Shown here: piece after piece, positions 35,875-47,341 of the stretch | Position numbering within the stretch: position 1 is the stretch's first letter | Layout of the letters: the number at the start of each line of letters is the position of its first letter | Assembly: GCF_018446385.1 (NCBI RefSeq) | Contig: NC_055996.1 | Location: 47,414,365-47,478,364, forward strand | Direction of reading: 5' to 3' | Source: Zingiber officinale | Lineage: Eukaryota > Streptophyta > Magnoliopsida > Zingiberales > Zingiberaceae | DNA length: 64,000 bases | Notes under the pieces: model-generated | What the model saw: only the letters and a program-made list of their open reading frames with translations | What the model was told of the DNA's origin: nothing | Database searches by the model: none | Position numbers and translations under genes: made by a program

Positions 35875-36740
35875 TTTCTTATAATCGATGAAGCCGACTG
35901 AATATTGGAGGCTAACTTTGAGGAAGACATGGAGCAAATATTTAAGCAGCTGCCAAAGGTATGCTATTTAGTTCCCTTCGGTTTATAGTTATTACAGGAG
36001 TGTTGCAAAGTCGGCATCATGTTTTATAATTATCACATTCACTCCCTAATATGCAGACAAGGCAAACTGCTCTATTTACAGCTACCCAAACTAAGCAGGT
36101 TTCTATTTCTTTCTAACTACTATTCATAATCATTTTGGTTTTCATTTTCTTTAACTTATAAAAAAAAATTGCAGGTTGAGGATTTTGCGAACTTGTCATT
36201 TAAGGAAAAGCTTGTATATGTAGGTGTTGATGATGGAAGGTCGAAGGTAATCTCCAGATTTATTTTATCATTGTTTTTATTCTGTTGTTTCGTCAATAGC
36301 AAGGTTGACACGAATTCATCTTTCTCAGGTGATTGTCGAAGGGTTGCAGCAGGGCTATTGTGTCGTGCCTAGCAATAAAAGGTTTCTGGTCTTGTATGCT
36401 TTTCTTAAGAGGAACCTTTCGAAGAAGATAATGGTCTTCTTCTCCTCATGCAATTCGGTCAAGTACCATTTTGAGCTTCTCAGATACATTCATGTCAATT
36501 GTCTCGATATCCATGGAAAGCAGAAGCAGCAGAAACGAACTAGTACATTCTTTGAGTTCTGCAAAGCCGAAAAGGGTATATACTGCTCTGCACTGATGTT
36601 GCTGCTCATGGACTTGATATTCCCGCTGTGGTAAGTTAAACTTTACTTTTATATTCATGCATTGTCTAATCTTAATGCCACATCTTGTTGATTGGCCATA
36701 GGACTGGATTGGCCAATATGATCCTCCTGATGAACCAAAG
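35875..36740 (+). pseudogene. RH51-like: Captured DEAD-box RNA helicase exons (DDX18/Has1 type)
   Basis: Five consecutive exons with GT/AG borders: 35,875-35,958, 36,057-36,098, 36,175-36,246, 36,329-36,630 and 36,702-36,740. They reproduce the middle of a plant RH27/RH51 helicase, used in large-subunit ribosome assembly in the nucleolus. Motif II (IIDEAD) is followed by a stop where arginine is expected (CGA to TGA, 35,899-35,901), then ILEANFEEDMEQIFKQLPK. Motif III is altered to TATQ, as in that subfamily. Next come [38 protein letters not shown] and [12 protein letters not shown] segments. A frameshift sits near 36,575, before the DVAAxGLDIPAV motif. The last exon gives QYDPPDEPK, after which the helicase stops short of motif VI. 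No ATP-binding motif I is present. Confidence 0.87.
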
Positions 36741-36814
36741 GTGCGAGTTTAACCAAATGGCATGGTACCTTTTAAGATGCCTTATAACAGATTATTTTGT
36801 TTTATTTTATTCAG

Positions 36815-36988
36815 GTAAGAGAACTGGAGAATCAATTAAATGGTGAGAGGACAACCAAGAAAGATGTTGCAAAGTTCCCAAAGCCTCCAGTGGCTCCTTT
36901 AAGATGGAAGCCACCTTTACAAAGAATCACCAATCAGTTGTCACCCTCAGGAAGAATAGTTATGTGTAATTTGTGGATACTGACTTGA
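36815..36988 (+). pseudogene. Captured kinesin-like terminal exon
   Basis: Begins after TTTATTCAG in phase 0 and runs 58 codons to TGA at 36,986-36,988. It reads VRELENQLNGERTTKKDV and then a proline/lysine-rich PLRWKPPLQRITNQLSP segment. That resembles the tail after the motor/neck in plant kinesin-14 type proteins, where an ELE..L..ER heptad stretch precedes PLRRITN. Because it is phase-compatible with the helicase exon ending at 36,740, splicing could join the two genes' exons. The parent gene is an inference from a short match. Confidence 0.5.
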
Positions 36989-37559
36989 TGTGCACAATAT
37001 CTATTATCTTTTTATGTTGTAAGAAGAATATATATGTGTTGGTTATATAGATATTGACTTGGTGTGTTTAGATACATCGGTGCATTTTTATTTGTGATAT
37101 TCTTAGTGAATTAATAATATTAACTTAATTTTATGATTTGCTTGGTGATAATATTGGTTTTTCACTATTTCGGAAATCAAATTTGTGTCGTTAAACAATA
37201 CTGATATTACATCAATTTTCCACCGCTGCAAAATCGGTGTCATTAACTAATATTACATCGGCCGTATACCGTTGCCAAAACTGGTGTTATTAACATATAA
37301 TATTACATCGGTTTTACACCCGATGTCGTTAAGTGATACTACACCGGTTTTAACCCGATGTCTAAAATGGCAGACCTTTTACATCGCCTTCATAGACATC
37401 GGTCGAAAATGTAATAGACATCGGTGGAAAATCGATGTCTATGAGGGTTTTTGTTGTAGTGACAAGTCATGGATATAGAGATATCAAGTTGACACATGGG
37501 TATGCATTGGAGAATGTATATTGAATGACCCGCCATGAGAAAGTATCATGGATCGTTAT

Positions 37560-39987
37560 TGTTGGTTAGTCCTAGGAAAACATACGGGTTCCACTGTACA
37601 AAATTTTTTTGTACAAGTGTCGAACCTTTCCTTAAATAACATATTGTGTTCTTTAGAAGTTAAATTAGGAATCGCAGACGGAACTTAACATCATTGATTC
37701 CAAATTTAACTTATCTATTCTTAGTGGTTTAAATTTGAATCGCAAGCGGAACTTAACACTATTGATACAAATCTACCTAAGTTATTAATTCCATTAAATA
37801 TTAATTTCCAAAATTGGCTTCCAGGACTGCATGGCGAGGCACATGGCCTTCTTGGATATGGGAGCAACCACCACAGCCTAGGCAAAGCCTTTTAAGGAAA
37901 GCTAATATTTAATTTCCTTAAATAACTCTAGGTTAACCAAAAAGAACAATCGAATCACAAATTCAAAAAAGAAGAAAACACAAATTCGAAAAACTAGATC
38001 TAATTGCCTCTTGTATTTAGAATTCTTACAAAGAAAATAACTAGTATGATGCGGAAGAAAACTACTAGTTATACCTTCTCTTTGTAAGCTAATGACCTCA
38101 AGATCTTCTGTCGTATTCCTCGTCTCACCTTGGACGTCGTGTGGGCGACGATCCTCCAAGATGAACACCACCCAAAAGCTTCTTCCTCTTCTTCTAAAAT
38201 CCGGCCACCAACACCACCAAGGAGAAGAGAGCAAAAGGGAAAAGAGAAGGGAGAGAGGGGCCGGCCACTTGAGATCACCAAGCAAAAGAATGAGAGTTGT
38301 GTCTCATGAAGCCCCCTTACCTCTTCTTTTATATTACTTGCCCAAGGCAAATAAGGAAAAACTTTTTACAAAAATAAAATCATCCAAGAGTTTTTCCTTT
38401 TCCCTTTTAATTTTTCCTTTACTTGCCAAAGGCAAATTGAATTAATCACCAATTTTGATTGATGATGATTTTATTTATTTTAATTATGGCCGGCCCCTTG
38501 CTTGGGCACCAAGCAAGGAGGCCGGCCACCTCATCAAGAGAAAAGGAAATATATTTTTTAAAAATTTTACAAGAAGAAATCTTCTTATAAAATTTACAAG
38601 CTCTCTTTCCTAAAGTAGGAGTTAAAAAAGAAAAGTTCTAAAAATTAAAACCATGTTTTAAAATTTAAAACTTCTCTTATAAAATTTCCTTTTTTAACAT
38701 GATGATAGAAAATTTTAATTTTAAAACTTATCTTCCTTTTTTTTCTTAAACCATGAGGATGGTTAAAAAATGAAAGTTTTAAAAAATTTTAAAACTCTCT
38801 ATTAAAACATGTGGCCAAATTCAAATAAGGAAAGTTTTTAAAATTAAAATCTCTCTTTTAAAACTTATACTTTTCTACAAAGAGAAGATTTAAAAAATTC
38901 AAAAACAACCCTCCATGTTTGAATATTGTGGCCGGCCCCTTCATGCTTGGTCACCAAGCAAAGGGCCGGCCCCTATATAAGAGGATGTGGCCGGCCCTTG
39001 CTTGGTCACCAAGCATTGGACCGGGCCACTTCTTGGACACCAAGAAGAGCCTTATATTTGGATGGACTTAAGGCTATAATGAGGCTACGATAGGGACCTA
39101 GAGGAGAAATTGGTTTTGGCCTTCCGATGAGCTTGAGTATCTCGTGTTCACCCCGAACACACAACTCAAGTTCATCGATAATAACTCATTCCACTAGAGA
39201 GTTATTATCGCACTACCGCACCAATCCCAAATTACATTATGGGATCCATCTTATCATGAGTGTGTTAGTCTCCCTGTGTTTAAGATTATGAATGCCCACT
39301 AATTAAGTAATTTACTGACAACTTACTTAATTAATATCTAGCTCCAAGAGTAGTACCACTCAACTTCATTGTCATGTCGGACTAAGTCCACTTGCAGGGT
39401 TTAACATGGCAATCCTTATGAGCTCCTCTTGGGGGCATTCTCAACCTAGATAACTAGGACACAGATTCCTTCTATAATCAACAACACACACTATAAGTAA
39501 TATCATTTCCCAACTTATCGTGCATATTGATTTATCGAGCTAAACCTCACCCTTTGATAAATCAAAGAAATAAATATTAAATATATGTGCTTGTTATTAT
39601 ATTGGGATTAAGAGCACACACTTCCATAATAACTAAGGTCTAGTTCTTTTACTAAGTCAGTATAAAAAGAACTTACCTAAATGGTCCTACTCAATACACT
39701 TAAAGTGTATTAGTGTAATTTATTAATCAAGATAAACTAATACTTAATTACACTACGACTATTCTGATGGTTTGTTCCTTTCCATCTTAGTCGTGAGCAA
39801 CTGTTTATAATTTATAGAGAACCGACAACATGATCTTTTGAGTGTGACACCACACTCCATGTTATCTACTATATAAATTAATTGAACAATTACATTTAAC
39901 AAATAAATGCAGATATTGACCAATGTGATTCTTTTATTTCAAAAATAAATATTTACAAAAGATAGGCTTTTAGTATACACTCCAACA
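37560..39987 (-). mobile_element. Family B solo LTR
   Basis: 2,428 bp in inverse orientation to the copies at 1,080-8,750. Plus strand starts TGTTGGTTAGTCC and ends CACTCCAACA. It has a perfect target duplication GTTAT (37,555-37,559 and 39,988-39,992). It interrupts the family A LTR exactly within GATCGTTATATGAG. Inside are A/T-rich inverted-repeat units (38,340-38,920) and GGCCGGCC palindromes (38,480-39,030). With no internal sequence it is a solo LTR. Confidence 0.93.
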
Positions 39988-41403
39988 GTTATATGAGTGT
40001 CATATACTTTCTCATGTGACTATTAGTATGACTATCAGTCCTTGGACCTGAAGTCACCATAGTTCCCTACATGAGGAGTTGTATACTTTGGCTTCGTCAA
40101 ACGTTACCCGTAAATGGGTGGACTATAAAGGCGACTACTAGGTATGTAACAAATTATGCGGAGGGATGTTTGTGATATATATGGGATCTATCCCTCCTAT
40201 ATGACGGGAGTGACATCATGATTCTTGATAGAGTGAGACCACTAAGTGCATGGCCATGCCCAAATGAGTCAATATGAGATATTGAGCTCATTTGATTAGA
40301 GTGAGTCTACTTGGAGTTCAAGACATAAATTGATTAGAGGATGACACGATCTATGCCTCAATTGATCAATTTAGATGTCAAGGATAGAAGGACATTGTCA
40401 CATATTGTGAGAGTCACAATTAGTAGTCACAAAGGTGATGTTGGATCTCAACATTCTTGTAACTTGGGTAGTAATGATGTGTTGCTAGATACCGCTCATT
40501 ACTTATATTTCTTAATGGGTTTAGTAGCATTGCCAACATTACAAGAACCTATAGGGTCACACACAAAGGGCAATTAGATAGAGATTAGGTTCATATGATG
40601 GACCAAGAGGATTAGGTTCATGTGATGAACCAAATTAGATTAAGGGTAATCCAAATTAGACTAATTGAGTTGGACTCAATATGATTCATGTGTAGAATTA
40701 GTCTAATTTAGATTATGATTCATTGAGTCAATTTAAACCAATTAATAGAGATTTATTAAATTAAATTGACTTGAATCAATGGTTAGATTTAATCAACCAT
40801 GGGAAATAAAAAGGTCAAGTTTAACTTGACTTGAGAGGGGAGATGAAGGGTCAAGTTTGACTTGACCAAATGCCACCTCATTGTGACTTGGCATGGGGCC
40901 GGCCAATGATGGTGTTCCACATCATCAAGGCTACATCATAGTGTGCCACCTCATGAGGAAGACCAAGAGCCATGACTCTTGGTATTACATGGAGGTTTAA
41001 AACCCTCCTTTATGTGGTCGGCCACATTAGTGCAAGCATTTGTGCTTGTTGTAACTTCTTCTTCTTCCTCTTCTCTTCTCTTGTTCTCTCCCTCTCCTCC
41101 ATTGCCAAAACCTCTCAAGGGTGCTAGCACACTCTAAGTGGTTCTCTCCACCTTTTGTCCGTGTGGATACGTGTAGAGGAGTGTACACTTGACACTCTAC
41201 GAGATCCGGCAACCGTTTGGACGAGCAGGAGAAGCGAAGGGCATTGCTACAAGGGTAAAACTACTCTTATCATGTAGATATAAGGTAGATCTAGGATAAA
41301 CAAACATGTACATGAATTTTATTTATTTTTGCACGGATCCGTGGCAAGACTTCGAGGTTTTCACAATGCAAAAAGCGGGTTTTACGGCTCGAAAGTCCCA
41401 ATA

Positions 41404-43530
41404 GATTTATCTCTATAGATTTTTATCCCGAGGATGTATGTTGCTTCTCCCATATCTTTCATGGATAACGTATTGGATAACCAAACTTTAACTGATTATA
41501 AAATTGGCACATCATTTTCTATAAGCAATATGTCATCAACATATAATATTAGGAATACGACTACACTCCCACTAACCTTTTGATACACACAAAGTTCATC
41601 TGGATTTTGTGAGAAATTAAACTGTTTGATCGCATGATCAAAATGGATATTCCAACACCTAGATGCTTGCTTTAGTCCATAAATGAACCATTGAATCTTG
41701 CATACTTTATTCTTATTGATAGATGTGAAGCCTTTGGGCTATGTCATATACACATCTTCGAGCAGATTTCCATTACAGAAAGTTGTTTTCACATATATCT
41801 GTCATATCTCATAATAATGATGAGCTGATATGGTCAGGAGTATCTGAATGGATTCAAGTATGGTCATAGGTGAGAAAGTTTCAACATAGTCCATGACTTG
41901 CCTTTGACGATAGCCTTTCGCTACCAACCTTGCCTTGTAGGCAATAATATTACCATCCATGTTAGTTTTCTTCTTGAAAACCCATTTGCACGCTATAGGC
42001 ATAATGCCTTCAGGTGGATCCACTAAGTTCCAAACTTGGTTTTCGTACATAGAATTCATTTCCGACTTCATGGCTGTAAGTCACTTGTCCTTTTCTGAAC
42101 TATTCAGAGCCTCTTCGTAATCAGTAGGTTCCTCATCCTCAATAAGTAACACATCATTTGATTCTCTTACAAGAGATTCATATCTCTCAGGAATATTGCA
42201 TGTCCTACCTGATCTACGAGGAGGTTGTGTTATAATCGATTGTAGTTCTTGACTAGGCATCTCATTAGTGTTTATTAGAGTCTCTTTAACTTCATCAAGT
42301 TCAACCATACTCTCACTTGCTTCCTGTAAGAGAAATTATTTTTCTAGGAAGGAAGCAGGCCTTAAAACAAATACTTTTTATTCCAAGGGGTGATAGAATT
42401 GACAACCCTTAGATTCCTTAGGGTATCCAATAAATAAACACTTATCAGACTTGGCATCAAACATATCTGATATTGTCCTCTCCACATAAGTAGGACATCC
42501 CCATATCTTCAAATAAGATATGAGGGGTTTCTTACTGGTCCATACCTCATATGGAGTAGTTGAGATTGCCTTCGTCGGGACTCTGTTTAGCAAGTAAACA
42601 GCTATCATGAGTGTATAATCCCAAAAGGTCTTGTGAAAATCTGTACGATCTATTATTGATCTAACCATGTCTAATAAGGTTTGATTACACCTTTCCGATA
42701 CACCATTATGTTGTGGCGTATAAGGCAGAGTCCATCGAGATAATATACCATTATCGCTTAGATAATCTAGAAACTCTTGGCTTAAATATTCACCACCTAG
42801 ATTAAATCAAAATATCTTAATATTTTTACCAAGTTGTTTCTCTACTCCACTTCTGAATTCTCTAAACTTTTCAAAGGCTTTATTATACTTGTGTTTCATT
42901 AGATACACATATCCATAACGAGAGTGATCATCAATGAAACTAATGAAGTAGCTATAACCTCCTACTGCATGAGTTGTCATCTTGCCTTTTAAACATGAAT
43001 CACATGTATTAAATGTATCTAATTCAAATGATTCGTGAACTGCAATCTTTTGCAATTCGGATATACATTTCTTGCTTATATGGCCAAGGCAACAATACCA
43101 TGAGTAAGAGGTTAATTGATTATCGATTCAAGCACGTTTATTGCTCTTTTCGATATTGAGTACGCCACTAGATATATCTAACGCGTAGATGTCATTGCAT
43201 AAAGTTCTAGTGCTATAAAGAACACCATTTAAGGTTATATAACAATAATTGTTACTAAAAGTTAAATGGAAACCTTTTTTATTTAAGGAAGAAATAAAAA
43301 CAATGTTCTTTATTAATGCTGGAAAAAATAATAATTATCTAGTTCTAAGACAAGTCCACTAGAAAACATTAACAAGTATGTTCTGATGGCGATTGCAGTA
43401 AATTTTGCTCCATTCTCAACTCGCAGACTTATTTCTCCCTTGACGAATCTTCTGCTATTCCTTAACCTCTGTATGTCATATATGTGATGCACAACCAATA
43501 TCCAATATCTAAGTGTCTGAGGAAATAGCA
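41404..43530 (-). pseudogene. Family C pol, protease-integrase-RT part
   Basis: Minus-strand Copia polyprotein. In coding order: protease remnant near 43,530-43,313, where the aspartate motif has decayed (YWILVVHHI in place of the usual WILDTGCASHI). Next is an integrase zinc region (CDSCLKGKM, about 42,990), then integrase core pieces (SYFISFIDDHSRYGYVYL, about 42,950-42,895; a displaced WNGVSERCNQT-like stretch, about 42,700). After these come WGCPTYVER (about 42,500), the RT start (NSMYENQVWNLVDPPEG and CKWVFKKKTNMDGN, 42,071-41,930) and the YVDD region near 41,540-41,560. It has many stops and shifts. The Gypsy D element enters at its protease end and the family A solo LTR at its RT end. 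Confidence 0.85.
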
Positions 43531-44154
43531 TGTAACGCCCGAAAATTCTCGAAATTATTTTAGAAATATTCTATGATTTTTCTGAAATTTTAGGATATTT
43601 TTTTACAAAATTTTTAGAATAGCAGAAGTAGCAAAAATAAATAGAATCGTAAAACAGCTTAAGCGGGAATTGAACCCGAGACCTATTGGGTTCTATGACT
43701 TAAGGTGAACTCTAGTAACCAAGTGAACCCAGCAAGACCGTGCTGAAAGGAAAGGGGAACAATTATATTTATATTTGAGTTGGGATGAATTACCCACTTA
43801 ATATAAATAGGGAAGAATTAAGTGAAGAGTTATTTTTAACGTAACTCTCCTCTCCCTCAAAAACCCTTACACGCCGACCCCTTCTCCTCTTCTTCTCTCG
43901 GCGCACCAAGCCCCAAGGGCTAGGGTTCCGTCTCAAGGGTTCCAGGAGCACCTTCCGGCAACGACTCCGACACGAGGACGTTTCTCTCCGCAAGAAGAAG
44001 GCGTGGACGCGAGAAAATCGTCGAGAAGATCGTCTCCACCGGAAAATTAGCGACTAGATTCATAAGAAAACTAGAGCAAGAGGTAAGAAACCCCTCACCT
44101 GCAGTATAAATAGCTTCCGTGTGAATTTTATTATTCAGTTTAGTAGTATGTAGA

Positions 44155-45426
44155 TGTTGGTGCAGTGAGCACCAGATGATCGAACCTGAGTTTTGATTAT
44201 GGCAAAGGGCTCAAAGTTAAGTGGTGGTGTTATCTAACAAAGTTCATGGAGCTTGCAGGAAAGTCCTAAGTGATACTTAGGCAAAAGTCCTAGCTGCGAT
44301 TAGGCAGGTGAAAACCCTAGGGGGTGGTAACCCTAGGTCATAGGGGGTGGTAATCCTATGCGGAAAGTCTTGGCAGGTCGATGGCTTCAGGCAAAAATCC
44401 TAGGGGGTGGTAACCCTAGGTGGAAAGTCCTGGTGTCGCGAACTAGGTGAAAGTCTGGACTAGCCAGGAAGCGGATGTCCAGCAGAAAGTCCGGAAGCGT
44501 CGAGTGCTGAGCAAAAGTCCAGTCGATCTGGAGGATCGCACTGGCAACAGGTAAATCTCCTGAGTGGAGTAGGTGAGGACGCGTTCCCCGTAGAGGGAAC
44601 AATAGGCGTCGGGTCGACCTAGGGTTTCCGGTTGGAAACCTGAAGTCAGACTCGGACAGTCCGGAGATTGTTAAATACTTCATTTATAATATTTATTATA
44701 TTATGTGCTAAACTTTGTGCTGTAGGGTAGTGTTTGGGACTAACGTATCTTGCAGGTGCAAAGGAGCAACTTAAAGCCTCGGATGAACAGTGTCCAAGGC
44801 GCCTCCATGGAGCTTGGAGGCGCCTCGGATGCAAGGCTGGAGCTGGCTGCGATGAACAGTGGAAGGCGCCTTGAACAGATGAAGGCGCCCTGTGAACAGT
44901 GGAAGGCGCCTTGAGTCTGTGATAAGATTCGACCAGTTCGCTCCTCATCTCCCCGGCTGACTCGGCTGTTCAAGGCGCCTTGGTGAACAGTAGAAGGCGC
45001 CTTGAACACCCTTTATAAGGGGTTTCGACCAGCAGCTCTCCACAACAACTTCCAAGCAATCTTTCTGCTACAAGCTGCTCACGAGACGATCCCGAAGTGC
45101 TGCTACGAGACACCGACGACCCGGAGCTCCGAAATCTTCAGATTACGATATTGTCGTCGGTATAACTGTACTTTTTCATTATACTTAACTGTAATACTTG
45201 TACTCTTGTCGAGCTTATAGTTGTTGCCCACGGAAAGCGATCAAGGATCGCGGGCCTTCGAGTAGGAGTCGTCACAGGCTCCGAACGAAGTAAATTCTCT
45301 TGTCTTTCTGTGTGTTTGTTTACTTTCCGCTGCGTTACTTCTCCGATAGTTTTTACGATTCCGATAATAGAACGATTTTAGCCACGAGCGCTATTCACCC
45401 CCCCTCTAGCGCGTCTCGATCCAACA
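44155..45426 (+). mobile_element. Solo LTR F, Copia-type
   Basis: 1,272 bp, TGTTGGTGCAG...GATCCAACA, with a perfect target duplication GTAGA (44,150-44,154 and 45,427-45,431). The 3' end CTATTCACCCCCCCTCTAGC resembles the LTR ends of SIRE/Maximus Copia elements. It carries repeated CTAGGGGGTGGTAA units (44,320-44,420) and a run of AGGCGCCT palindromes (44,795-45,010). The empty site is seen in the 3' LTR at 52,578. Reading frames at 44,387-45,220 are LTR sequence. Confidence 0.94.
44795..45010. repeat. GGCGCC palindrome run in solo LTR F
   Basis: About seven copies of AAGGCGCCTT-like palindromes. Several are separated by spacers containing GAACAGT (for example CTGTGAACAGTGGAAGGCGC). Confidence 0.9.
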
Positions 45427-46505
45427 GTAGATTCTCGGCACAAAGGATGCGAATTAGCGCATACCAAGTGTTCGATTAAATTATTAGCACGGTTAAAATG
45501 CAACTTAAGCATTTTACTATCTTAGCAAAATGCGATAGAAGCATTCATTCAGTATGTTTAGCTTTAGTACAGCTTATATGGGACTACGGTCCAATGGGTG
45601 GGCTCCCACAGTCGCCTCTAAGTTCAGATAACCTAGCTCTAGGTTCAGATAACCTAGAAATAGCAATATAAGAAGAACTCAGCTATAATCAGTATTTTAT
45701 TTTAGCAGTGGCACTGTTCTGGATTAGATATCCATTGGGTTGGGCTCCCATAGTCGTCCCTAGGTTCAGATAACCTAGTAACCTCACTAAATTCTGGACT
45801 TACAAACCCGGGTCTAGTTAGGGATGCGCGCATAGCACGTACAGATGTCGGGCCCATCAGCAACATGATTATTATTTTAATCTATTTATGAAATAGTTTT
45901 CAAAACTTCACAAATAGTTATGTGAATTCAGTACAGCTTTAGCATTAGTTTAGAATTAGCTCAGTACAGTTTGTTTGTATCAGTTTAGTTTTCTATTGAT
46001 ACCATATGATAGCATATGTTAGCGCTTGTTGCCATGACTAGTTTGTTTGTACGTCATGCTATGCTTTTACATGTTCAGTATATATATTTCAAATAGCAGG
46101 CTTTAAAAACATAAATTGCATCGTATGCATGTTTTAGTGAGGTAGATGGTTTCTTACTAAGCTCTCAAGCTTACAGATACTCTTTTCCTTATACTGCAGA
46201 TAAAGGTAAAGGAAAGATGGACTAGCGGAGTATAGAGGACAATGCAATGAAGATGTGTGTGTGAAAAAGGAGTTTGGAATGAAGATCTTAGGGATTTAGC
46301 AAGTCTAACTATTAGAACCTTGTTACTTTTAGTTTCATATTTCAGTTTGCTTAAAAGTCATGAACTAGTGAAATATTCACCATGCCATGTTTAGAATGCT
46401 AGATAATTGTTGTTAGAATGCATTTTAGTTAGTTCAGAGTTGGTATATGAGATTTCTGCTCGAACCAGGGCTGAAATTAGGTTCTGATATGAAATCAGAA
46501 ACCCC

Positions 46506-46876
46506 AATCGATCAGCCGATCGATTGGAGGCTTCTCGATCGATCAACTGATCGATTAGGCAGCTTATCCCGAGAACAGAATGCGTCTGGATCGATCAGTC
46601 GATCGATTCAGCCGAGTTTCGTCGTGAACAGAAGGTTTGTGGATCGATCAGCCGATCGATCCGAGTTGAACCCGTGTACAGCGCATCGTCGAATCGATCA
46701 CTGGATCAATTGGACATATTGGATAGATCATCTGATCGATCCAGACGTTAGTTCCCGCATACAGTAGGGTCCTGAATCGATCACTGGATCGATTTCCCTA
46801 CCGGGATCGATCAGCCGATCGATCCAAATTAGCTTTCGTGCACAGTAGCATGCTGGATCGATCTATGGATCGATCA
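46506..46876. repeat. GATCGATC palindrome run, Gypsy D 5' LTR
   Basis: About nine palindromes of the type GGATCGATCA-GC-GATCGATCC. Some spacers share an ACAG core (GTGAACAGAAGG, GCATACAGTAGG, GTGCACAGTAGC). The 3' LTR has the same run at 53,634-54,004 with independent point changes. They create spurious reading frames at 46,447 and 53,575. Confidence 0.93.
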
Positions 46877-47130
46877 GAGGCCTAGTACTAGCTGAAAACA
46901 CTTTAGTTCAGCTCCAGATGACAGCAAAGACCTATAACACCCTTTCTAGCATAGCCACAACAATTCAAGGGGTAGTTTAAACATTAAGTTCAGACTGTAT
47001 AGCGATTAACAGAAGCATATTCATTAGTTCAGCAAAATTTTCATCAGATCAGCTTTCCGCACATGAGTTAGTACAGCATAATATAACGATCGGCCTCACA
47101 ACCTAGTTAGTAGAAGGCGGGACGTTACAG

Positions 47131-47148
47131 AGTGGTATCAGAGCAAAG
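47131..47148 (+). other. Primer-binding site of Gypsy D
   Basis: AGTGGTATCAGAGCAAAG begins one base after the 5' LTR and fits initiator tRNA-Met. Confidence 0.88.
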
Positions 47149-47341
47149 TTCCATACTTCCTACACACACATCAGCATTGAACCTGCAGCTTCCAAGTAAG
47201 AATACCTCTCACTTTGTTATGTTTATTGCTTTCATGTTTGTAGATAACTAGAGTATGCTTATCGGTGATAGTAACTAACATGATAGTATTAGCTATGTAA
47301 ACATGATGCTTTAGTTATGTACATCCTTTGTTCCTTTAGAA

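Larger units (their letters stand above)
32332..37461 (+). mobile_element. CACTA-2, non-autonomous with captured genes
   Basis: 5,130 bp. It begins CACTACAAGAAAAACCCTC and ends TTTTTGTTGTAGTG, with a perfect ACA target duplication (32,329-32,331 and 37,462-37,464) inside a family A LTR. Subterminal ACCGATGTCTATGAG repeats (32,345-32,560; 37,190-37,450) and the last ~300 bp closely match CACTA-1, so the two are one family carrying different cargo. No transposase is recognised. The interior has a UTR-like leader, a short exon resembling eIF3i, DEAD-box helicase exons and a kinesin-like tail. Confidence 0.92.
32025..41403 (+). mobile_element. Family A solo LTR split by two insertions
   Basis: The LTR starts TTTTAGTGAGAGCCC (mutated from TGTTAGTTAGAG) and ends CGAAAGTCCCAATA. 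LTR sequence occupies 32,025-32,331, 37,462-37,559 and 39,988-41,403. Removing CACTA-2 and the family B LTR with their duplications leaves about 1,813 bp, against 1,812 bp for the intact LTR. Probable target duplication is GATCT (32,020-32,024) / GATTT (41,404-41,408), one mismatch. It sits inside family C pol. It is more diverged than the element at 13,430, so it is older. Small frames at 40,341 and 41,027 are LTR sequence. Confidence 0.88.
43531..47129 (+). repeat. 5' LTR of Gypsy D, carrying a nested solo LTR
   Basis: Without the insertion at 44,155-45,426 (plus 5-bp duplication) its length is 2,322 bp, 21 bp longer than the 3' LTR. The difference equals one extra copy of a CTAGGTTCAGATAACCTAG palindrome unit (45,618-45,657). 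It holds an antisense B-box-like tRNA-related segment near 43,666-43,676 and a GATCGATC palindrome run at 46,506-46,876. Confidence 0.95.

Noticed and set aside
35875..36740. Functional DEAD-box helicase gene
   Set aside because: It lacks motif I and motif VI, has a stop beside DEAD and a frameshift, and sits between CACTA termini.
44387..45220. Cluster of open frames in the 44-45 kb region
   Set aside because: All lie inside solo LTR F and overlap each other on both strands. There is no recognisable domain.
46447..46767. Proteins of about 100 residues at 46,447 and 53,575 (+) and related frames at 61,574-62,103 (-)
   Set aside because: Their apparent repeats are translations of the palindrome runs in Gypsy LTRs.
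46506..46876. CRISPR-like array
   Set aside because: Units vary, are palindromic and irregularly spaced, in a plant LTR. No repeat-spacer regularity or cas genes.
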